Source: DASYKS01 sp031404815
GTDB lineage: Bacteria; Acidobacteriota; Thermoanaerobaculia; Multivoradales; UBA5704
Direction of reading: 5' to 3'
Length of the DNA stretch: 64,000 nucleotides
Assembly: GCA_031404815.1 (NCBI GenBank)
Contig: JANNIH010000014.1
Location: 102,813 to 166,812 of the forward strand
The translations under genes were made by a program, and so were the position numbers. Numbering within the stretch: position 1 is the stretch's first letter; each line of letters begins with the position of its first letter. The notes beneath the pieces were generated by a model. The model saw nothing but the letters and a program-made list of their open reading frames with translations, ran no database searches and was not told where the DNA came from. Shown in pieces: positions 26,870 to 33,781 of the stretch.

Positions 26870-27502
26870 ATGACCAAGCTCACGAATGCCTCCGCCCTCG
26901 CCCTGGTGCTCGCGGGAGGGCTGCTCGCCTCCGGTTGCGCCACCAAGAAATACGTCCGGACCGAAGACGCCAAGGTCACCGACCGGGTCAACGGCGTCCA
27001 GGGCCAAGTCGAGGAGGTCCAGAGCCAGGTAAAGCAGCACGACTCTCGCCTCGCGGGTCACGAACAGCAGATCGGCCAGGCCTCGCGCACCGCGCAAGAG
27101 GCGCTCGAGCGCGCCCAAGAGGCGGGCAAGCTCGCCGAAGGGAAGCTGCTCTACGAGACCGTCCTCACCGACGACCGGGTCCACTTCGGCTTCAACAAAC
27201 ACGAGCTGTCGGCCGAGGCGAAAACGGCGCTCGACGAGTTCGCGACCCAGCTCAAGACGGACGGCAAAGGGGTCTACATCGAGGTCCAGGGGCACACCGA
27301 CTCGGTCGGCTCCGACGACTACAACGAAGAGCTCGGCCAGGATCGCGCGCAGGCCGTGCGCAACTATCTCGCCCGCCAGCACCAGCTGCCGCTCCACCGG
27401 ATGAACGTCATCTCCTACGGCGAGCTCGCACCGATCGCCGAAAACAACGCGGCCCAAGGGCGTTCGCAGAACCGGCGCGTGGCGCTGGTGGTTCTGCGGT
27501 AG
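26870..27502 (+). CDS. OmpA-family peptidoglycan-associated lipoprotein
   Basis: This 210-residue protein has a lipoprotein signal with lipobox LLASGC (Cys23). A coiled-coil segment rich in Q, E and V follows (about 35-90; VNGVQGQVEEVQSQVKQHDSRL), then an OmpA C-terminal domain (about 100-210). The peptidoglycan-binding signature includes VHFGFNKHELSAEAK, VQGHTDSVGSDDYNEELG and GRSQNRRVALVVLR. It anchors the outer membrane to the cell wall. Murein-lipoprotein-like coiled coil plus OmpA is a common arrangement. A cluster of hairpins follows the stop codon. Confidence 0.9.
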   Translation: MTKLTNASALALVLAGGLLASGCATKKYVRTEDAKVTDRVNGVQGQVEEVQSQVKQHDSRLAGHEQQIGQASRTAQEALERAQEAGKLAEGKLLYETVLTDDRVHFGFNKHELSAEAKTALDEFATQLKTDGKGVYIEVQGHTDSVGSDDYNEELGQDRAQAVRNYLARQHQLPLHRMNVISYGELAPIAENNAAQGRSQNRRVALVVLR

Positions 27503-27523
27503 TTCCACTGCCCGCAACCCCCC

Positions 27524-27636
27524 GCGAGCGGTTGAAACCGCTCGCTACGTTACGACGTCCCTTGCGGGACGTTCCCACTTCTCGCGATCATGCTTGGGCC
27601 CGGCCTTCATCGGGCCCAACACCTCGTCCCGCGAGG
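27524..27636. repeat. Cluster of four perfect hairpins after the OmpA gene
   Basis: Four stem-loops lie in 113 bp. GCGAGCGGTT/AACCGCTCGC (27524-27545) has a 2-base loop. ACGTCCC/GGGACGT (27555-27572) has loop TTGC. TTGGGCCCG/CGGGCCCAA (27594-27619) has an 8-base loop. CCTCG/CGAGG (27622-27636) has a 5-base loop. The first could terminate the OmpA transcript, but the four together look like a REP/BIME-type palindromic unit or a structured RNA. No coding character is seen here. The stretch 27503-28075 otherwise holds only the REP-like pair at 27775-27944. Confidence 0.7.
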
Positions 27637-27774
27637 TTTACGCCCTCGCTCATCACCTTCCCGAAGCAACCGAAATGAAACTCCTGATTCTCGAAACGTC
27701 CTCGTCCGTCACTCCGGGCGGGTGCGAGGGATCCGGGGGTCGGGCGGCCTCAAATCCCGGTTCGACCGCGAACA

Positions 27775-27944
27775 ACCTTTTGGAGTGCGCGGACGCGTCG
27801 GCGCTTTGATCGCGGCGACGTGTCGCCGCACTCCGCGAGGAAACCTGTGGATTCGCGAACCGTCCTCGAGACCTCCACCGATCGTGGAGATCGCCGACGC
27901 GTCGGCGATCGGAAAGCGGCGACCCGTCGCAGCACTCCAAAAGG
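27775..27944. repeat. REP-like palindromes in two inverted copies
   Basis: The left copy starts with CCTTTTGGAGTGCG (from 27776) and runs into TCGGCGCTTTGATC. The right copy ends in inverted order with GATCGGAAAGCGGCGAC (27907-27923) and GCACTCCAAAAGG. Between them lie GCGGCGAC/GTCGCCGC (27812-27829), then CACTCC, and the perfect dyad GATCGCCGAC-GC-GTCGGCGATC (27889-27910). The pattern of 'GGAGTGC...GGCGAC.n.GTCGCC...GCTTT' hairpins in opposite orientation is characteristic of REP/BIME elements mobilised by TnpA-REP enzymes; no such gene is in the window. Confidence 0.65.
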
Positions 27945-28075
27945 CCTTCGTGCGAGCGAAGGAAATAGCCAGGCCGAGCCCCCGAGTCCGCCTACGCCGC
28001 GCCCCGCGGCCAGGCAGCCCGGAAACTGCCGGCGTCACCGAGCTGTACTATCCTTACGGGATGACTGGGAGGTGC

Positions 28076-28282
28076 ATGATGAACAGCGCGGTTCTCATTC
28101 GGTTGCGCAGCGAGGCACTCGAGCTCTCCGAGCCCGAGCGAGCCGAGTTGGCGCATGACTTGGTGGTCAGCCTAGATGGGCCGCCGGACTCGCAAGTTGC
28201 CCAAAAATGGGATGCGGAACTCCTGCGACGTATGGACGAGGTCGAAGCAGGAACAGCGCCCCTGCTCCAAGCTCTGCTTTAG
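28076..28282 (+). CDS. Addiction-module antitoxin-like small protein
   Basis: This 68-residue protein reads LRSEALELSEPERAELAHDLVVSLDG, then WDAELLRRMDEVEAGTAP. That is the pattern of the 'putative addiction module component' antitoxins (LSxxERAELAxxLLxSLDG...W..EI.RR..E...G). Start is one of two adjacent ATGs (28076 or 28079). In complete modules a RelE/ParE-type toxin follows, but the 126 bp downstream contain none, so this looks like a solitary or orphaned antitoxin at the edge of an accessory segment. Confidence 0.7.
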   Translation: MMNSAVLIRLRSEALELSEPERAELAHDLVVSLDGPPDSQVAQKWDAELLRRMDEVEAGTAPLLQALL

Positions 28283-28408
28283 AGATGCAGCCGAAGCACT
28301 GGACTGCGCCCGTCGCACTTTCCGTTGGTTTAAAGCAATAGAGGACTACCCATTACCTGAGGAAGTCACGCAGGTTAGTGGTAAGCCTTCACGAACTCCC
28401 AAATTCCT

Positions 28409-29239
28409 GTGAAAATTGTCTTTATCGAAACAAGCGCAATCAACCAGGTTGCCGACTTAGGCTGCCAAGCAGAAAAAATCCTCGAGGTCGTGAGTTGCCA
28501 GGGCTTTCGGCTCGCGACTGGACTGCACACAATATTCGAACTCGCACGTAACTTTCGCAGCGGCGGTGACAAGACCAGAGGGCAGAAGCTCTTCAGTATT
28601 CTTCGAGACCTGGCTCCGATCTATCTATCAGACCCCGGAACGATCCTTCAAAGCGAAATTGAAATGCTCCGTTACGGGTCTCCAGTTGTTCCTTTTTTGG
28701 ATCTCCTGAATACTGCTGCCACACGAGCGCTAGTACTACGCCTAGCGAACGGCATGTTCAGCGACGAGGATGACTGGTGCATGGCGGAGGTCGAAGTCGC
28801 CAAGGAGCATGAACTCAGGGCGCAGAAAGCTCGGCTCAGTACGGTAAATTTCCTCAGAACTGCCGACCGGACCGTCCGTCGCCTAAGAACATTCGACGAC
28901 GTCTGGGCTTATAGCGAGAGTACCGGATTGCTGGAGCCGCTGTTTGTAGAGGTCCTTGGCGGCTCCGTCACATTGGCCGAAGCAAAGGAACTTGCAACAT
29001 CGCCATCTTCGTTTCCTGCGAATACCGCAGCCGTTCGGGCGAACGTTTACCTAAACTTCATCATGATTTCGAACGGGGTTAAGCCAGGAAAGGACAAGCT
29101 CAATGACTATAAACATTGCTTCGAGGCTTCATACTGCGACGCGTTTCTCACCGCCGACAGGCAGCAGGAAACCGCGATGAAGGTGATTTGCCCTTGGGTG
29201 CCTATTCAAAATTGGAACCGCAGACTTCAGGAGCTTTGA
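28409..29239 (+). CDS. Large PIN-like domain protein
   Basis: The 276-residue protein begins VKIVFIETSAINQVADLG, the place where PIN/VapC nucleases have a first acidic residue (here Glu7, not Asp). It ends with DYKHCFEASYCDAFLTADRQQ, resembling the last acidic cluster of a PIN domain. The middle (about 60-210) is longer than in VapC toxins. The GTG start at 28409 follows the antitoxin-like gene by 126 bp. Base composition is clearly more AT-rich than the surrounding genes, suggesting recent transfer. RNase activity is inferred only. Confidence 0.6.
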   Translation: MKIVFIETSAINQVADLGCQAEKILEVVSCQGFRLATGLHTIFELARNFRSGGDKTRGQKLFSILRDLAPIYLSDPGTILQSEIEMLRYGSPVVPFLDLLNTAATRALVLRLANGMFSDEDDWCMAEVEVAKEHELRAQKARLSTVNFLRTADRTVRRLRTFDDVWAYSESTGLLEPLFVEVLGGSVTLAEAKELATSPSSFPANTAAVRANVYLNFIMISNGVKPGKDKLNDYKHCFEASYCDAFLTADRQQETAMKVICPWVPIQNWNRRLQEL

Positions 29240-29342
29240 TCCCAGGCGTTCGCGAGGCCTCAGTTCGAAAGCAGCTTTCCTAACTAACTAATCGCGCGGA
29301 GCCACAACGATCGAGCGGTGGGATGAGACCTGGCACCGCCTA

Positions 29343-30026
29343 TTGGAATGGACAAACGGCCAGGCGCCGTCAGAGCGCATGGCTGCGCAGATTCTTCTTG
29401 CTGAAGGCTTTACCGACCTCGACCCCAGCCATCCACTGGGCGGCAAAGATGGAGGAAAGGATGCGATCTGCGCCCGCGATGATATCCGCTGGGCAATGGC
29501 CGCTTACTTCCCTCGCGGACAACAAGAGTTCAGATCGATTCAGACGAAGTTCATGGCCGACGTGACCGGTGCTACTACGAACGGCGCACAAGGAATCGCC
29601 TTCGTGACCAATCAGGAGTTAAAACTTGGAGAGCGAAAGGACCTAACCGAGAAGGCTGGCGACCTGAGGGCGGAGATCTACCACTTGGAGAGAATTACGT
29701 CGATTCTCGACCGACCCTTCATGGCGAGTGTTCGCAGGAAGTTTCTCAAGATCGGGGAACCGGTTTCAAGTTTCCCTTCGTTCGTCGACAAATGGGTGAG
29801 CGTCGAATACGTCGAGAAGGGCGGCATCGCCAGGTCTTTCGAGGCGCAGGGTTACCGGGTGGCCTGGACTGGCGCAAATCTCGAGAACGAGCGCATCGAT
29901 TTCGAGGGATGGGAGTATGTCGAGATCGAACAGCCTGATGGTGCGCTGGCCCGGCTGAGGGTCAAGGAACCAGAACCGTCAATAATCGGCGGAAATCTCG
30001 TATTTCTGAAAAATAAAGTCTTTTGA
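29343..30026 (+). CDS. Restriction-endonuclease-like (PD-(D/E)XK-type) protein
   Basis: This 227-residue protein contains LAEGFTDLDPSHPLGGKDGGKDAICARDDIRWAMAAYFPRGQQEFRSIQTKF (about 20-72) and IAFVTNQELKLGERKDL. I know this signature from N-terminal nuclease-like domains of mobile and defence genes; GGKDGGKD and the later Q-x-K fit a PD-(D/E)XK core. The only standard start is TTG 29343, but good homology-like sequence (ERWDETWHRLL) extends upstream to about 29310 with no start codon except ATC or ACG. The N-terminus may therefore be slightly truncated. It shares the AT-rich composition of the PIN-like gene 103 bp upstream. Confidence 0.6.
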   Translation: MEWTNGQAPSERMAAQILLAEGFTDLDPSHPLGGKDGGKDAICARDDIRWAMAAYFPRGQQEFRSIQTKFMADVTGATTNGAQGIAFVTNQELKLGERKDLTEKAGDLRAEIYHLERITSILDRPFMASVRRKFLKIGEPVSSFPSFVDKWVSVEYVEKGGIARSFEAQGYRVAWTGANLENERIDFEGWEYVEIEQPDGALARLRVKEPEPSIIGGNLVFLKNKVF

Positions 30027-30044
30027 TTCCCCTAGATCGCAACC

Positions 30045-30449
30045 TTAGCCCCGCCCCCCCAACCGCCCGCCCAAGTACAAAGAGGGCAGAAACGCCAGCA
30101 TCCCAACGAGCCGAAACCAAGTCGGGTGCGGAATCGCGAACAGGTTCATGAGGCCGACGAAGAAGAAGAGGCCGCCGGCGACCCAGGCGTTTCGCATCGG
30201 CTGCTCCGCCGTCAGCCGCGCCGCGATCCAGCCGACGAGGAAAGCGGCGAGCGCCCAGCCGGCGAAGAGGAGGGCGAAGGCGCCGGCCGGCATGGAGGCG
30301 ATCATCGCAGCCAGGGCCTGCGGGTCGCTCAGGTCGACGCCCGGCGGCAACGGGTATACTCGGCCCGAAAGAGCCTCGACGCCGAGAACCACCAGCCCTC
30401 CTGCGACTACAGCGGCGAGAACGGCGGCGACTCCGCGCAGTTGGCGCAT
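30045..30449 (-). CDS. Small membrane protein with four helices
   Basis: The 134-residue protein has hydrophobic segments at about 5-25, 54-75, 86-104 and 110-128 and no charged catalytic motif. It resembles small uncharacterised integral membrane proteins of Acidobacteria and Bacteroidetes; I cannot name a family. The 5' end faces array 2, the first unit of which starts about 70 bp upstream of the ATG, so the array occupies its promoter region. Confidence 0.65.
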   Translation of the reverse strand: MRQLRGVAAVLAAVVAGGLVVLGVEALSGRVYPLPPGVDLSDPQALAAMIASMPAGAFALLFAGWALAAFLVGWIAARLTAEQPMRNAWVAGGLFFFVGLMNLFAIPHPTWFRLVGMLAFLPSLYLGGRLGGRG

Positions 30450-30519
30450 CCGGCTTTCTCCTCAAGGGTTTGCGGCCACAGCGTAGCGCAGTCTCGACGG
30501 TGGGTGCGAGGTCCAGATC

Positions 30520-30876
30520 AGTGGTGATCTGGGCCAGATCACTGGTGTTCTGGTCCAGCACAGTGGTGATCTGGGCCAGCACAGTGGTGATCTGGGCCAG
30601 CACAGTGGTGATCTGAGCCAGGACACTGGTGTTCTGGTCCAGCACAGTGGTGATCTGGGCCAGCACAGTGGTGATCTAGACCAGAACAGTGGTGATCTAG
30701 ACCAGAACAGTGGTGATCTAGACCAGAACAGTGGTGATCTGAGCCAGGACAGTGGTGATCTGAGCCAGGACAGTGGTGATCTGGACCAGAACAGTGGTGA
30801 TCTGGGCCAGGACAGTGGTGATTTGGACCAGGACAGTGGTGTTCTGAGCCAGAACAGTGGTGATCTGGCCCGTTCG
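30520..30876. repeat. Array 2: 17 units of exactly 21 bp with CTGG-N-CCAG dyad
   Basis: Units begin (A)GTGGTGAT at 30520, 30541, 30562 and every 21 bp to 30856, 17 in all, with no indels. A partial unit precedes them at about 30511. The consensus is AGTGGTGATCTGGNCCAGNAC. The core CTGG-N-CCAG is a dyad, extended in the first unit to GTGATCTGG/CCAGATCAC. Variation is confined to the centre and to three flanking positions, and similar variants cluster (CTAGACCAG at 30677, 30698 and 30719). The array ends within 5 bp of the stop codon of the DUF2541-like gene. It encodes no recognisable protein although most frames are open. Confidence 0.93.
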
Positions 30877-30880
30877 CCGA

Positions 30881-31288
30881 CTAGCGCTGGCCGAAAACCC
30901 TCACCGTCGCCTTGCCGCCGAGCGATTGGGCGTCGTACCAGAACTCGATCGAGCGGATCACGCGTTTGCCACCGTTCAGGTCGATCCTGCGCGACGAGCG
31001 CCCGGCGGGGATGACGTTGCGGATCTCGATGTCCTGGACGAAACCGTCGCCGTAGTGGACCTTCATGTCGCGAAACTGCACCGCGCGGTCGGACACGCGG
31101 ACTTCGAGGTGGCGAAACCGGCCGCGGGCGGCGGTGACGACGATCGTGTCGTGATCGACCCGATCGGTAACCGACCGTTCGCCGAGCAGGACCCAACGAC
31201 CGCGGGCCGCTTCGGCTGGAAATGCGAAGGCGACAAGGCAGAGGATCAGCAAGCCGAGGGCGGCAAGGTTGCGATTGCGGAGGTGCAT
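30881..31288 (-). CDS. Secreted DUF2541-like protein
   Basis: The 135-residue protein has a signal peptide (about 1-27, ending AEAA-R). It then reads GRWVLLGERSVTDRVDHDTIVVTAARGRFRHLEVRVSDRAVQFRDMKVHYGDGFVQDIEIRNVIPAGRSSRRIDLNG, a pattern I associate with DUF2541. Function is unknown; the fold is probably a small beta-sandwich. ATG at 31288 begins the signal peptide and has an AGAACG-type upstream sequence only, so the ribosome site is weak. Array 2 abuts its stop codon. Confidence 0.7.
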   Translation of the reverse strand: MHLRNRNLAALGLLILCLVAFAFPAEAARGRWVLLGERSVTDRVDHDTIVVTAARGRFRHLEVRVSDRAVQFRDMKVHYGDGFVQDIEIRNVIPAGRSSRRIDLNGGKRVIRSIEFWYDAQSLGGKATVRVFGQR

Positions 31289-31514
31289 TTTCGTTCTCCC
31301 CGATAGGTCAGGATGAGTTAAGGCGCCGGTTCGAGGTACGGGCGGAGGGACCCCGGCGGTGCCGAGTGCCCTTCGTTTCGCAGCCTGAAACCCGGACGGC
31401 GGCCGATTCCTGCGGCCGCTTGGATCGATCGTCGCCGATAAGCCCACCGTGACCACGCCTCTTTCAAGAGACGGGCGGGACCCGACTGGGACCCGACTCG
31501 GAAATTTTCGAGGA

Positions 31515-31712
31515 TCAAAAGCGCCAGGAGATCTCGGCCTGTTTGAGAACCGCGTTCGCTGTGAAACGCGACTTGATCTCGCCGTCTACGACGAATCGCC
31601 TATTGGAAATGGGGCTGTACCAGATCTCGTGATCGCCTTTTCCCTGGCGCTCGAAAGTGCAGCCTTGCTCTCGGAGGACCGCCTTGAGCCGGGGCGTGAA
31701 GGACGAGCCCAT
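31515..31712 (-). CDS. hicA: HicA-like mRNA interferase toxin
   Basis: This 65-residue protein has the HicA dsRBD-like fold pattern: LKAVLREQGCTFERQGKGDHEIWYSP, with the catalytic histidine at His28, then RRFVVDGEIKSRFTANAVLKQAEI. HicA toxins cleave mRNA and are neutralised by a partner. It follows directly, with no gap, on a DUF1902 gene, the usual alternative partner of such HicA proteins. Length is normal for the family, so it may be active. Confidence 0.85.
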   Translation of the reverse strand: MGSSFTPRLKAVLREQGCTFERQGKGDHEIWYSPISNRRFVVDGEIKSRFTANAVLKQAEISWRF

Positions 31713-31952
31713 TTATGAAGCGAGCCGCACCAGCTCTTCGCGATGACTGACGATCTCGAAAGAGAACTCGGTGGCGTCGTCGGAAGGCAGTACCTGGTTC
31801 GCTTCGAGCAATTCCGGCACGAGCGTGCGGAGCTTCTCGGTCAAAGCCTCGAGACTGAACGACTCCGTAGCGAGCCCGGGAACGTCGTCGCTACTGGCCA
31901 CCCAGACGGCGGCCTCGGGGTCCCAGATGGCTTCGATGCGATAGCGGCTCAT
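31713..31952 (-). CDS. DUF1902/HicB-like antitoxin
   Basis: The 79-residue protein begins MSRYRIEAIWDPEAAVWVASSDDVPGLATESFSLEALTEKL. That is the partial RNase H-like fold of HicB and DUF1902 antitoxins. It lacks the C-terminal DNA-binding domain of full HicB. Its TAA stop is immediately followed by the HicA ATG. The antitoxin-first order fits a self-regulated TA operon. ATG at 31952 is chosen because the longer frame upstream has no family character. Confidence 0.8.
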   Translation of the reverse strand: MSRYRIEAIWDPEAAVWVASSDDVPGLATESFSLEALTEKLRTLVPELLEANQVLPSDDATEFSFEIVSHREELVRLAS

Positions 31953-32043
31953 GGCGACCCCAAGAATAGCACCAGGCCCCCGTTCGCAGCATGAAACCCA
32001 AGAAGCAGCCGGCGTCGATCCCGAAACATGGTGCCCATTGATC

Positions 32044-32372
32044 ATGAGCTTCTGCCAACTCTTCGGCCTCGGCCCCCAGCTCGCCCCCTCGCGCCTGGCG
32101 GAGATTCCGGAGTCCATCTACGCCCCGCCCCGGGTGCCGGAGGCTTGGGGGCGGCAGGCAGCGTAGTCGCAGGTTGCCTCCAAGATACGAAACGGGAGAA
32201 GATTCCTCACTATGGAAATCAATCTCGCCGATCTCCGCGAGATGCATCCGCGGCTCCCTGAGGATCTCGCTCTCGTCATGATTGGCCGCGCTGCGTGGAG
32301 CAGTGGGCCGGAATCGCGGGTTTCGAGGAGCCGGTGACGGCTCTGCGATCGGCGAAGGTCGTGAAACCATGA
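32044..32372 (+). pseudogene. Fragmentary coding remnants upstream of the 115-residue gene
   Basis: Two short reading frames look like broken genes. At 32044-32166 a 40-codon frame reads FGLGPQLAPSRLAEIPESIYAPPR. At 32213 a frame starts MEINLADLREMHPRLPEDLALV and then loses sense. A different frame continues CVEQWAGIAGFEEPVTALRSAKVVKP and stops at 32370-32372 in an ATGA overlap with the next gene. One indel near 32279-32300 would join the last two. No function can be given. The rest of the gap 31953-32368 contains nothing else I can support. Confidence 0.4.
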
Positions 32373-32716
32373 GCACGGATCTTTTGAACACCCTGGTCAC
32401 CGGCGCCATCTGGCGAGCCGAACGGCTTGAAGAACAGGGAGTCGGCTCGGTTCCGCTCGCCTGGGCGGAGGTCTCCTCCCTGGAGGAAAAGCTGGCGACG
32501 GCTCTTCCCGCCACCCATCCGGAAGGGCGGATCGCCCGTCGCGGTGCGGTCCGGGCGGCGCTCAAAGCCGGGAACTTTGTCCGCGCCCAAGCCCTCACAG
32601 AGCGTTTCCTCTCCGAAAAAGAGGCGACTCGAACGCTCCGCTCGGCCCTCCATCGGTTGCTGGAAGAAGACGCTCGCTCGCTCGCCGACCGGTTTCGCCA
32701 TAATACGACGCCGTGA
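32369..32716 (+). CDS. Small helical hypothetical protein
   Basis: The 115-residue, helical protein is rich in A, L, E and R (WRAERLEEQGVGSVPLAWAEVSSLEEKLATALP), with no recognisable domain, signal or membrane segment. ATG overlaps the stop of the broken upstream frame, and its own TGA overlaps the GTG start of the LAB_N gene, so it belongs to a small coupled cluster. It may be a regulatory partner of one of these, but nothing in the sequence shows how. Confidence 0.5.
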   Translation: MSTDLLNTLVTGAIWRAERLEEQGVGSVPLAWAEVSSLEEKLATALPATHPEGRIARRGAVRAALKAGNFVRAQALTERFLSEKEATRTLRSALHRLLEEDARSLADRFRHNTTP

Positions 32717-33129
32717 AACCGATCTACATCGTGATCTTCGTCGTCGGCCTCGCCACCGGTCTGGCGCTCATTCCGTTCGTCTCCGGCACCGCCCACCCGG
32801 CGGCCTCTTCTGCGCCCCCTGCTGCCGCCCACCCGGCGGACGCCCACCAGGCGGGGCTGCCGCTCGGCTGGCTGGCGTTCGGATTTCTGGGCCAGGCTCT
32901 GTTCACCGGGCGGATGCTCGCGCAGTGGATTTCGACCGAGCGGAAGCGCCAGAGCGTCGTGCCCGTCGTGTTCTGGTGGCTCAGCCTGTTCGGCGGGGTG
33001 ATCCTCGCCATCTACTTCTTGCGCCGGGGCGATCCCGTGGGCTCGATCGGCCAGCTCGCGGGGTTGGTGGTTTACGCCCGCAACTTGACGCTGATCCTCA
33101 GACCCCGGCCTGCCGCAGGATCTTCCTGA
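32713..33129 (+). CDS. Lipid-A-disaccharide synthase N-terminal-domain (LAB_N) membrane protein
   Basis: This 138-residue protein has a first transmembrane helix (about 3-24), a proline- and alanine-rich linker, and the LAB_N signature: GFLGQALFTGRMLAQWISTERKRQSVVPVVFWWLSLFGGVILAIYFLRRGDPVGSIGQLAGLVVYARNL. Stand-alone LAB_N proteins occur next to lipid-A or glycosyltransferase genes in many bacteria. Here there is no such neighbour. GTG at 32713 overlaps the preceding stop. The 3' end overlaps the convergent thioredoxin gene by 32 bp. Confidence 0.85.
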   Translation: MKPIYIVIFVVGLATGLALIPFVSGTAHPAASSAPPAAAHPADAHQAGLPLGWLAFGFLGQALFTGRMLAQWISTERKRQSVVPVVFWWLSLFGGVILAIYFLRRGDPVGSIGQLAGLVVYARNLTLILRPRPAAGSS

Positions 33130-33622
33130 TCATGTCCGCGTCGGCGATGCCCGGCTCGAAGTAGGCGATCTTCCCCTTCTTGTCGACGATCATGAGGGTC
33201 GGCAGGGCGAAGACGCCGAGGTCGTCCGAGACGCCGTCGGGATCGAGCAGCACCGGGTAGGGGAAGGGCTTGTTCTTGACGAAGCTCTTGACCGTGTCCG
33301 CGGTCTCGCCCACGTTCGCCGCCAGGAATTGGACCTTCTTGCCCTTGTAGTCCTTCGCCAACGCGTCGAGGATCCGCGCCTGAATGTGGCATGGACCGCA
33401 CCAGGTCGCCCAGAAATCGACGATCACCACCTGACCGGGAAAGTCGATCGGCCCTAGTGGCTTGCCTCCTTCGAGCGTCTTCAAACGAAACTTGGTCGCC
33501 GCAGCCGAGGCGGCGGTCGTCGCGGAGGAGGAGTACCCTTCCTGGCAACCGAAGCCGAGCAGGGTGGCGAGCAGGGCGAGGGTGAGAACCGACCGGAAGC
33601 GGAGCGGGCTGATCGCATTCAT
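33098..33622 (-). CDS. TlpA/ResA-like thioredoxin lipoprotein
   Basis: The 174-residue protein has a lipobox LLGFGC (Cys26), a short linker and a thioredoxin fold with VDFWATWCGPCHIQA (Cys75, Cys78). The cis-Pro loop VFALPTLMIVDKKGKI follows. Membrane-anchored thioredoxins of this type reduce disulfides in the periplasm, often for cytochrome c or copper-site maturation, which fits a genome with many c-type cytochromes. ATG at 33622 is preferred over 33643. Confidence 0.88.
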   Translation of the reverse strand: MNAISPLRFRSVLTLALLATLLGFGCQEGYSSSATTAASAAATKFRLKTLEGGKPLGPIDFPGQVVIVDFWATWCGPCHIQARILDALAKDYKGKKVQFLAANVGETADTVKSFVKNKPFPYPVLLDPDGVSDDLGVFALPTLMIVDKKGKIAYFEPGIADADMIRKILRQAGV

Positions 33623-33781
33623 GGCCTGCCGAATATATGGCATGCGGGCCCCGAAAAAACCGACAGGGAAGAGAGCTTGCGCCCTCTTCCCCGTCTCTCC
33701 TCCCCCTACGTGTACAGCAGCACGCCCCTCCAGACGCGCCTTCCCCGCCCTACACAACAGCGGAGGCCCAACCGGCGGATC

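Noticed and set aside
27675..27710. Short start resembling TsaB (MKLLILETSSSV).
   Set aside because: The similarity is only about a dozen residues and the frame runs into palindromic repeat sequence.
28176..28412. A 78-codon frame after the antitoxin-like gene as its toxin.
   Set aside because: It overlaps the antitoxin in another frame and shows no RelE/ParE motif.
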